A stretch of DNA of 12,630 bases. Source: Bacillota bacterium (GTDB lineage Bacteria > Bacillota_I > Bacilli_A > RFN20 > CAG-826). This document shows positions 7,139 through 12,630 of the stretch, in pieces; within the stretch, counting starts at the first letter, position 1; each line of letters begins with the position of its first letter. The notes under the pieces are model-generated. The model was not told the DNA's origin. It saw only the letters and a program-made list of their open reading frames with translations, and searched no databases. The stretch is from positions 1-12,630 of the forward strand of contig DOQE01000057.1 of assembly GCA_003512585.1 (NCBI GenBank). Direction: 5' to 3'. A program made the translations under genes and the position numbers.

Positions 7139-8837
7139 TGCTATTAAACCTTAGTTTTTTATTCAATTCTTTCATTAAAAAAGCATCAACCTTAACAATG
7201 TTTCTATCAAAACTAACAAGTCCATTAATCTCACCTTCAACATCAGATAACTGAGTATAAATAGCAATGCTTAGTCCGTTTTTTTCCTTGCATGGAATTA
7301 CTTCTTTTTCATATACGTCTTTGATCTTTTTATTAAACTGCTCTTTGTTTTTACATTTTCCATACCCAAAGCTTCTTTTTAAAAGACTACTTACTTGGTA
7401 AGAATAACCGCCGAATTCAGTTAAAGACAAAACCCTTTCATCCTTACTCTTTATCTTAATTTTTTTAAAGTAGACGTGTTTGGAATAAAAATCACCACAC
7501 CCTTGATCGTACCAGCCTGAATTCGAATCCAAAAGTCTTCCATTTAAATACTCTTTTGCAATTTTACTAAGGCGAACAGAATCAAATTGTCCCCAGCCTT
7601 CATTAAAAAGAGTAAAAATAGCAATGCAAGTTTGATTAGAAAAATAAGTTAAATAAGGTATTAATTGGCTTTCGAAATATTGCCTAGACTCCTTGCTTTT
7701 TCTCCCAAGCAATGAATATGTTTTAGTATCTATAAACTTATAAGGAATGAAAGGTGCGGTTTTAATAAGAAAATCTTTGTACTTATAGCCGCTATTAACG
7801 AAATCTTGCATAACAATCATTCCTAATTTATCACAAAGAAAATAAAATCGATTTAGCTCAACTTTAATGTGTTTCCTTAAACAATTGAATCCTAATGACT
7901 TCATCAAAATAATGTCTTTTTCATAATCAAAATAGGAAGAAGGCGTCAAGTCACCGCCAGGGAAATAGCCTTGGTCTAAAACGCCGCTACAAAAATATGG
8001 CTTGTTGTTCAAGGCAAAAACATTATGCCCTTTAAAAGAAACAATAGAAAATTTCCTAAAACCAAAAGAAGAATAAACCTCATCTTCCTTAGTAAAGAAT
8101 CTTAACTTATATAAGAAGGGCGATTCTGGACTCCAAGGATAGAAAAAAGAAGAACAATCAATACACGTCTCCCCTTTTTTATCAAAAGAAGAATTCGTCA
8201 AAACAATATCATCTTTAATGATTTCTACTTTAACATCTTCATTATTCCCTTCATAAGAAATATGAATTGAAAGTTTCTTGTCATCAAAATTTTGAATTAG
8301 TTTGAAGCTTTTTATCATTTTCTCAGGAACTGCTTCTATATAAATTGGTCCATATACCCCACTAGTTGGGGTATACCAAATACCCTTTGGCTTATTTGAT
8401 TGCTTTCCTCGCGGAAAAATAGGAGAATCCGTGTCATCTTTACATATCAATTCGATTTCATTTTTTCCTTCACATTTTCCTAGATCAAACTGAAAAGGCA
8501 AATAGCCGCCAAAATGTGACCCGATTAGCTTTTTATTAAAATAAACAAAAGCTATTTGATCGACTTTTTCAAAATGTAGTATTAAGCGTTTGCCTTCATA
8601 TTCTTTTGGAACAACAAACTCTTTTCTATAATGCAAAATAGATTTTTTGCTAACATGTTTTTTTATTTTTGATAAATCTGATTCAATAGAAAAGGGAACT
8701 ACTATTTTTTCACTATAGGAAAAAGGCAAGTCTTTTTCTTCATTAAGAAGAAAGCCCCAGTCCCCATTTAATGAAAAATAAGACTTCCTTTCAAAATATG
8801 GATTAGGATGTTCATTTAATGGTAATTCGTCATTCAT
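7131..8837 (-). CDS. Glycoside hydrolase family 2 enzyme
   Basis: This is a 568-residue protein with the three-part GH2 architecture. A jelly-roll sugar-binding domain (about 10-170; LNGDWGFLL, YRKEFVVP, GGYLPFQFDL, KGIWYTPTSGVYGPIYIE) is followed by an immunoglobulin-like domain (about 172-265) and a TIM barrel (about 270-560). The acid/base is Glu413 in LFNEGWGQ and the nucleophile Glu474 in LTEFGGYS; YTQLSDVEGEINGL (528-540) is the family's barrel-end motif. There is no signal peptide, so it works in the cytosol on an imported oligosaccharide. The family covers beta-galactosidase, beta-glucuronidase and beta-mannosidase; this one is short and lacks the extra domains of LacZ, so the sugar cannot be assigned. 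It heads a two-gene unit with the HAD phosphatase and is divergent from the M24 peptidase. The ATG at 8837 lies 6 bases after an extended -10. Confidence 0.87.
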   Translation of the reverse strand: MNDELPLNEHPNPYFERKSYFSLNGDWGFLLNEEKDLPFSYSEKIVVPFSIESDLSKIKKHVSKKSILHYRKEFVVPKEYEGKRLILHFEKVDQIAFVYFNKKLIGSHFGGYLPFQFDLGKCEGKNEIELICKDDTDSPIFPRGKQSNKPKGIWYTPTSGVYGPIYIEAVPEKMIKSFKLIQNFDDKKLSIHISYEGNNEDVKVEIIKDDIVLTNSSFDKKGETCIDCSSFFYPWSPESPFLYKLRFFTKEDEVYSSFGFRKFSIVSFKGHNVFALNNKPYFCSGVLDQGYFPGGDLTPSSYFDYEKDIILMKSLGFNCLRKHIKVELNRFYFLCDKLGMIVMQDFVNSGYKYKDFLIKTAPFIPYKFIDTKTYSLLGRKSKESRQYFESQLIPYLTYFSNQTCIAIFTLFNEGWGQFDSVRLSKIAKEYLNGRLLDSNSGWYDQGCGDFYSKHVYFKKIKIKSKDERVLSLTEFGGYSYQVSSLLKRSFGYGKCKNKEQFNKKIKDVYEKEVIPCKEKNGLSIAIYTQLSDVEGEINGLVSFDRNIVKVDAFLMKELNKKLRFNSND

Positions 8838-8843
8838 GGAACT

Positions 8844-8852
8844 ATTTTACCA
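8844..8852 (-). promoter_or_regulatory. Extended -10 promoter of the glycosidase unit
   Basis: On the minus strand TGG-TAAAAT is a TGn extended -10 (5 of 6 hexamer matches). It ends 6 bases before the ATG at 8837, which predicts a leaderless mRNA. No Shine-Dalgarno sequence is present. Confidence 0.55.
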
Positions 8853-8873
8853 AAGTATAGAAACTATTTGAGG

Positions 8874-8882
8874 TGATATAAT
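8874..8882 (+). promoter_or_regulatory. Extended -10 promoter of the M24 peptidase gene
   Basis: TGA-TATAAT is a consensus extended -10. It ends 9 bases before the ATG at 8892, so the mRNA leader would be at most two or three bases. The GAGGTG at 8870-8875 looks like a Shine-Dalgarno sequence but is 16 bases from the ATG and would not be transcribed. This promoter and that of the glycosidase share a 54-base divergent region, leaving little room for separate regulator sites. Confidence 0.6.
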
Positions 8883-8891
8883 AAATTCATT

Positions 8892-10079
8892 ATGGAAATA
8901 AAATCAATTCAAGAGAAATTAGCAAGTAAAAATATCGATGGCTATTTATTAATTGATTACGAAAGCAAAAATAAAGTCTTGGTTTCTTTACTAGGTAAAA
9001 AAATGCTGACAAGAAAAATAATCGCATTTATCCCAAAAGAAGGCAAAGGAACTTTAATTGTTCATTTTATCGATACGGTATATTTAAAAGATGAAAAAAC
9101 TTTAAGCCAATTTAATTTATTAATTTATAAAACTTGGCAAGAATTATTAAACCTAGAAAAAAAGCTTCTTTTAAATAAGACCAAAATAATGATGGATATA
9201 TCTAACAATGGTTTGTTAATGAGAATTGCTAATGCCGACTATGGCTCGGTTGAATATATTAAATCGCTAGGAATAGAAGTCATTTCTTCAGGCGATTTAT
9301 TGCAATCTCTAACAGCCGTATTAAGTGACGACCAATACAAAGAAGAATTAGACGCATGCAGAAAAACCCTGCAAATCAAAGACGAAGCATTCAAATTGAT
9401 AAAACTAGAAATTGAAGAATTTAAAGAAACAAACGAATATAAAATTCAATCTTTTATAGCTAAACGTTTCCATGAAGAAGGCATGGTTTATGACGACTTG
9501 CCTTTAGTTGCGAATGGAAAAAACGCATCCAATCCCCATTATTCTCCAAGCAAAGAAAATTATGGACTAATAAAAAAAGGAGATTTAGTCCTAATTGATA
9601 TGTGGGCAAAAAATGACAATAAAAACGGGGTATATGCCGACATTACCTGGATGGGATATGTAGGAGCTGATGTCCCAAAAATATATAAAGACAGGTTTGC
9701 AATAATTAAAAACGCTAGGAATGAAGTTATTTCTTTTTTAAGCAAAGAACTAGAAAAAAGAAAAGTATACGCATATGAAGCTGATGATGTAGCAAGAAAA
9801 ATTATTGAAAAATCCGGTTATGGAGAGTATTTCTTGCATAGGGTTGGGCATAATATCGCTCTAGATATATCTCCTCACGGCCCAGGTGCAAATTTAGATA
9901 ATTATGAGACCCACGATGATAGGTCATTAATGGAAGGCACTAGTTTTTCTGACGAACCAGGTATCTATGCACCTGATTTTGGCATGCGCACCGAAACAAA
10001 CTTGCACATAAAGAACAACAAGTTAATCGTTGTTGCCGGACTACAAGATGAAATAATACCGATTTTAAAAATCAAATAG
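8892..10079 (+). CDS. M24-family metallopeptidase, Xaa-Pro aminopeptidase type
   Basis: This is a 395-residue cytosolic enzyme with the two-domain layout of aminopeptidase P or prolidase: an N-terminal creatinase-like domain (about 1-140) and a pita-bread catalytic domain (about 150-395). The five ligands of the two-metal centre are present: Asp236 (LIDMWAK), Asp250 (YADITW), His320 (HRVGH), Glu355 (SDEPGIY) and Glu368 (RTETN). The two aspartates are 14 residues apart, slightly more than the usual 11, because of a small insert. It would release N-terminal residues before proline in peptide turnover. Aminopeptidase P and Xaa-Pro dipeptidase cannot be told apart from this sequence. It is a single-gene unit whose 3' end overlaps the convergent csoR gene by eight bases. 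Confidence 0.87.
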   Translation: MEIKSIQEKLASKNIDGYLLIDYESKNKVLVSLLGKKMLTRKIIAFIPKEGKGTLIVHFIDTVYLKDEKTLSQFNLLIYKTWQELLNLEKKLLLNKTKIMMDISNNGLLMRIANADYGSVEYIKSLGIEVISSGDLLQSLTAVLSDDQYKEELDACRKTLQIKDEAFKLIKLEIEEFKETNEYKIQSFIAKRFHEEGMVYDDLPLVANGKNASNPHYSPSKENYGLIKKGDLVLIDMWAKNDNKNGVYADITWMGYVGADVPKIYKDRFAIIKNARNEVISFLSKELEKRKVYAYEADDVARKIIEKSGYGEYFLHRVGHNIALDISPHGPGANLDNYETHDDRSLMEGTSFSDEPGIYAPDFGMRTETNLHIKNNKLIVVAGLQDEIIPILKIK

Positions 10080-10332
10080 TCATCCTATCGATTAATTTTT
10101 TAATTTCATCTACCTTTTCTTCTAATTCAGAAGATGGGCATTCTCTAAAGCAATTGGTTAAATGGGCGCTTAAAATTTCTGTATTTGCCTTTTTAAGCAA
10201 GGAAATGGTGGCTAAAATTTGGTTAGAGACGTCTACACAATATTCGTCATTTTCAATCATTTTTAAAACGCCATCTAGTTGTCCTCTAGCAATTTGGATA
10301 TAGCGCGATATTTGTTTATGATTCGCTTTCAT
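10072..10332 (-). CDS. csoR: CsoR-family copper-sensing repressor
   Basis: This is an 86-residue all-helical repressor of the CsoR/RcnR family, which forms tetramers on DNA and lets go when metal binds. The copper-type ligand set Cys32 (EYCVDV), His57 (LSAHLTNC) and Cys61 is present with the 25- and 4-residue spacing known from CsoR, which favours Cu(I) over the formaldehyde or nickel branches. The N-terminal pattern RYIQIARGQLDGVLKMIE is also typical. It is the last gene of the copper operon; its ATG overlaps the copZ stop by one base (TAATG). It probably represses the whole operon through an operator upstream of copA, outside the window. The 3' end overlaps the convergent M24 gene tail to tail. 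Confidence 0.9.
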   Translation of the reverse strand: MKANHKQISRYIQIARGQLDGVLKMIENDEYCVDVSNQILATISLLKKANTEILSAHLTNCFRECPSSELEEKVDEIKKLIDRMTI

Positions 10333-10556
10333 TATTCAACTTCTTTGACTTTATAGCCCACTTCTTCTATGGCTTTTTTAATTCTTTCTTCATCGATCCC
10401 AGACTTAGATTTTATAACGGCTTCTTTTCTTTCCAAATTAACATGAACGGATTTGACTCCTTCAATATTTTTTAAAGCCTCTTCGGCATGACAAGCGCAA
10501 TGTTGGCACTTCATGCCTTCAATTTTAATAATTTGTTTTACTCCACCGAATAGCAT
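10332..10556 (-). CDS. copZ: CopZ-like copper chaperone (HMA domain)
   Basis: This is a small, 74-residue ferredoxin-like heavy-metal-associated protein with the Cu(I)-binding motif GMKCQHC (Cys17, Cys20) after the first strand, and the usual EEALKNIEGVKSVHVNLE and KKAIEEVGYKV segments. It would carry Cu(I) in the cytosol to the CopA ATPase and to CsoR. Just after the motif it has an additional Cys22 and His23 (CQHCACH), giving three cysteines close together. I chose the ATG at 10556 because AAGGAG lies 9 bases upstream; another in-frame ATG at 10562 would be only 3 bases from it. It follows the ATPase by 13 bases and precedes csoR with a one-base overlap. Confidence 0.9.
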   Translation of the reverse strand: MLFGGVKQIIKIEGMKCQHCACHAEEALKNIEGVKSVHVNLERKEAVIKSKSGIDEERIKKAIEEVGYKVKEVE

Positions 10557-10565
10557 ATTCATACT

Positions 10566-10571
10566 CTCCTT
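10566..10571 (-). promoter_or_regulatory. Shine-Dalgarno site of copZ
   Basis: AAGGAG on the minus strand overlaps the stop codon of the upstream ATPase frame and lies 9 bases before the ATG at 10556. This spacing is why the shorter copZ start is preferred over the ATG at 10562. Confidence 0.75.
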
Positions 10572-11283
10572 ATTTTTTCTTAAATAATTTTATCCTTAAA
10601 GCGTTGCAAACAACCGTAATTGAAGAAAAAGACATAGCCAAAGAGGCAATCATCGGAGTCAAAACAAGGTGGCTTTGACTGCCAGTAAACCAATTTGGAT
10701 CTACCTTAACCCAATATAAAAGGCCGGCGGCTAAAGGAATCAAAATAATGTTATATAAAAACGCCCACAAAAGATTTTGTTTTATAGTCTTATTTACTTT
10801 TTGGCTTAAAGAAATTACAAAAGGTATATCTTCGTTTGAATCATTCATCAAAATAATATCGGAGCTGTTTTTTGCTACATCAGTCCCAGAGCCGACAGAA
10901 GCTCCGACATCTGCCTTGGCTAAAGAAGGCGCATCGTTAACCCCGTCTCCAACCATAAGCACTTTTCTCTCTGCTTCTTGTAGCTTTGCTATTATCTCTT
11001 CTTTTTGGTTTGGCAAAACATTTGAATACACTTCATCAATACCTATTTTTCTAGCAATGCATTTTGCTGTCAAAGCGTTATCGCCAGTTAGCATAACGAC
11101 TCTTTTTCCCATTTTCTTTAATGTAGAAACAGCCCTTATAGAGTCATCTTTTAAAGTATCGCCAATAGCTATTAAACCAATTAAATGGTTATTTAAAGCC
11201 ACATACAAAACCGTATAGCCTAGACTAGAAAGTTCTTTCTCGTCTTTTTTAGCAAAATCGTAGTCTATAAAATTTTCCTCCAT
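10570..11283 (-). CDS. copA: CopA Cu+-ATPase, C-terminal part after an in-frame stop
   Basis: This 237-codon frame carries the second half of a P1B-type copper ATPase: the end of the nucleotide-binding domain (MEENFIDYDF, then VLYVALNN and LIGLIAIGDTLK), the phosphorylation-domain motifs TGDN and GDGVNDAP, and the last two membrane helices with MIASLAMSFSSITVVCNALR, where the M..SS pattern is typical of Cu(I) pumps. It begins with an ATG placed directly after a TAA that ends the first half in the same frame (GCT-TAA-ATG). Apart from that codon the ATPase reads straight through, with ALIGNTA before and MEENF after, just as in intact CopA where one residue such as Leu or Lys lies between. It could be made separately by termination-reinitiation, or the gene could be newly inactivated. 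An AGGGA lies 11 bases upstream of the ATG, a poor Shine-Dalgarno. Confidence 0.85.
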   Translation of the reverse strand: MEENFIDYDFAKKDEKELSSLGYTVLYVALNNHLIGLIAIGDTLKDDSIRAVSTLKKMGKRVVMLTGDNALTAKCIARKIGIDEVYSNVLPNQKEEIIAKLQEAERKVLMVGDGVNDAPSLAKADVGASVGSGTDVAKNSSDIILMNDSNEDIPFVISLSQKVNKTIKQNLLWAFLYNIILIPLAAGLLYWVKVDPNWFTGSQSHLVLTPMIASLAMSFSSITVVCNALRIKLFKKK

Positions 11284-12630
11284 TTAAGCTGTATTCCCTA
11301 TTAAGGCATTAGAAGAAATAACTCCCTTCCCCGAAACGTAATTGCAAAGCAAGTTAGAAGTAAATTCAATTTTTTTGTTCTTAGCAAAAGAAACTATAGC
11401 CCTTGCTAAAGGATGCTCGGATTTACTCTCTAATTCAGAGGCTATTTTTAAAAGCGAGTCCTCTTCAACTCCAAAAGGCTTAATGGTAACAACTGTCATT
11501 TCCCCTTTTGTTAAAGTACCTGTTTTATCAAAAACGACCGTATCAACTTTGCTTAATCTTTCAAAAGCTTCAGCTGAACGAACTAGTACCCCATATTCCG
11601 CACCTTTCCCAGTTCCCACCATTATTGATACAGGCGTAGCTAGCCCTAAAGCGCAAGGACAAGATATTACCAAAACCGATATAGCAAGTTGAAACGCTAA
11701 ATTAAGGTGATTGGAATTATCCTTAATAACGCCTGAATAACCTAGACAAACCCAAACAATAAAGGTAATCAAAGAAAGAATCATTACAGTTGGAACAAAT
11801 ACTAAAGAGATCTTGTCGGCCAATCTAGAAATAGGGGCTTTTGTTTGACTAGCTTCTTTTACTAAGTCAATTATTTGAGACATAACCATATTTTTTCCCA
11901 CTGAAGTCGCTTTAAATTCAAAGCTGCCTTCCTTATTTAAAGTTGCCCCAACAACTTTATCGTTTTTTTCTTTCTTAATAAGTTTCGATTCACCTGTTAA
12001 AGAAGCTTCGTCAACATGAGAAAAACCATTCAAAACAATTCCGTCGCAAGGTATTGTTTGACCTGGCTTAACGACTACTATATCTCCTTCTTTTAATTCG
12101 CTAGATTGTATTTCTATCTGTTTATCATTCTTTTTTATAGTAGCTACATCTGGCAATAGCTCTATTAAAGAAGCAATAGTAGAAGATGTCTTTAAGGTTG
12201 CTTTTTCCTCTAAATATTTTCCTAATCCCACAATCGTTGGAATCATAGCACCGGATTCAATGTATATATTCATTGCGTTATTCATAACCATCATATGATC
12301 GTGAGCAACTTCTCCAATAATAGTCATAACAAAAGAATAAATACCATAAGCAAGAGAAACGGTTGACCCTAAGGCTACTAATGAGTCCATATTTGGGTGA
12401 AAGTGAAATAAGCTTTTAAAGCCAGAAGAAAAATGATTAAAATTCAAAATAATGATTGGGACAATAAAGGCAAATTGGATGGCAATATCAATAATCATTA
12501 TTTTGCCATAATTAGGATCATCCATTGAGGGATAAGAAAAAATCATTGGACCCATTGAAAAGACCATTAGGCAAAGTAGCAAGAGCACGCTTAAAAGAAC
12601 CTTATTTCTTTTTTTCTTTAAAGCTGCTTT
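11284..12630 (-). CDS. copA: CopA Cu+-ATPase, N-terminal part (5' end outside window)
   Basis: This is the first part of a P1B-1 Cu(I)-exporting ATPase of the plasma membrane. The frame is open to the window edge (KAALKKKRNKVLL at the far end), so the true start and any N-terminal metal-binding domains lie outside; the GTG at 12588 is not the start. Visible in order: membrane helices near 12580-12200, the actuator domain with LTGES (about 12000), the CPC copper-passage motif in SCPCALGLATP (near 11655), the phosphorylated Asp in DKTGTLTKGE (codon near 11529), and SEHPLA (near 11420), the nucleotide-binding His-Pro. The frame ends in ALIGNTA with TAA at 11284-11286. The matching remainder continues in frame at once. 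The downstream copZ and csoR confirm copper export as the role. Confidence 0.88.
   Translation of the reverse strand, partial: KAALKKKRNKVLLSVLLLLCLMVFSMGPMIFSYPSMDDPNYGKIMIIDIAIQFAFIVPIIILNFNHFSSGFKSLFHFHPNMDSLVALGSTVSLAYGIYSFVMTIIGEVAHDHMMVMNNAMNIYIESGAMIPTIVGLGKYLEEKATLKTSSTIASLIELLPDVATIKKNDKQIEIQSSELKEGDIVVVKPGQTIPCDGIVLNGFSHVDEASLTGESKLIKKEKNDKVVGATLNKEGSFEFKATSVGKNMVMSQIIDLVKEASQTKAPISRLADKISLVFVPTVMILSLITFIVWVCLGYSGVIKDNSNHLNLAFQLAISVLVISCPCALGLATPVSIMVGTGKGAEYGVLVRSAEAFERLSKVDTVVFDKTGTLTKGEMTVVTIKPFGVEEDSLLKIASELESKSEHPLARAIVSFAKNKKIEFTSNLLCNYVSGKGVISSNALIGNTA

Noticed and set aside
8870..8875. GAGGTG as a ribosome site for the M24 gene
   Set aside because: It is 16 bases from the ATG and overlaps the extended -10, so it would lie upstream of the transcript start.
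10748..11218. Plus-strand open frame of 156 codons opposite copA
   Set aside because: It is a mirror of a strongly conserved ATPase sequence, with no ribosome site and no recognisable domain.
11284..11286. TAA reassigned to an amino acid
   Set aside because: Several other genes here (nucleotidase, amidase, glycosidase, HAD, copZ) end properly in TAA, so a changed code is not supported; one local event is simpler.
12586..12588. GTG at 12588 as the start of CopA
   Set aside because: The frame stays open to the window edge with sequence typical of the stretch just before the first CopA helix, so the gene begins outside the window.
1..12630. Mycoplasma-type code with TGA as Trp
   Set aside because: TGA ends the regulator, the fused decarboxylase-deiminase (in an ATGA overlap) and csoR at the right lengths, and Trp positions use TGG.

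Overview
This window is about 12.6 kb of AT-rich, gene-dense bacterial DNA. It suggests a low-GC member of the Firmicutes/Bacilli, possibly one of the uncultivated Erysipelotrichales- or Mollicutes-like gut lineages. That placement is inferred from base composition, heavy use of AAA and ATA codons, a Ser-rich lipoprotein, and a Bacillus-type SpeA. TAA, TGA and TAG all act as stops and Trp is read from TGG, so the standard bacterial code fits. I see no RNA genes, CRISPR arrays, insertion sequences or convincing intrinsic terminators, and no gene-free stretch longer than about 90 bases.

Layout. (1) Positions 1-525 hold the end of a LytTR-type response regulator. A start codon for a next gene follows at 529, but both that gene and the convergent patatin-like phospholipase gene (minus strand, from 1095) stop making sense at about 530-546, where base composition also shifts. 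This looks like a rearrangement or assembly junction. (2) 1186-2805 is a secreted, lipid-anchored 5'-nucleotidase-type metallophosphoesterase. (3) 2832-6298 (minus) is a two-gene putrescine operon: one 869-residue protein joins an arginine decarboxylase (SpeA-like) to an agmatine deiminase (AguA-like), followed by an N-carbamoylputrescine amidase (AguB-like) with a 4-base overlap. Together they would cover arginine to putrescine. (4) 6356-8837 (minus) is a two-gene unit: a cytosolic family 2 glycoside hydrolase and an overlapping Cof-type HAD phosphatase. (5) 8892-10079 (plus) is an M24 (Xaa-Pro type) metallopeptidase, divergent from the glycosidase. (6) 10072-12630 (minus) is a copper-homeostasis operon: CopA Cu+-ATPase (5' end outside the window), a CopZ-like chaperone and a CsoR repressor. 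The copA frame is broken once, by a TAA placed directly before an in-frame ATG, splitting the ATPase in its nucleotide-binding domain.

Expression signals. Four genes that start transcription units have a -10 element (three of the extended TGn type) only 6-9 bases before the ATG, which predicts leaderless or nearly leaderless mRNAs. Two downstream operon genes (aguB, copZ) have clear Shine-Dalgarno sequences. The most notable items are the SpeA-AguA fusion, the split copA, the junction near 540, and the leaderless start pattern.
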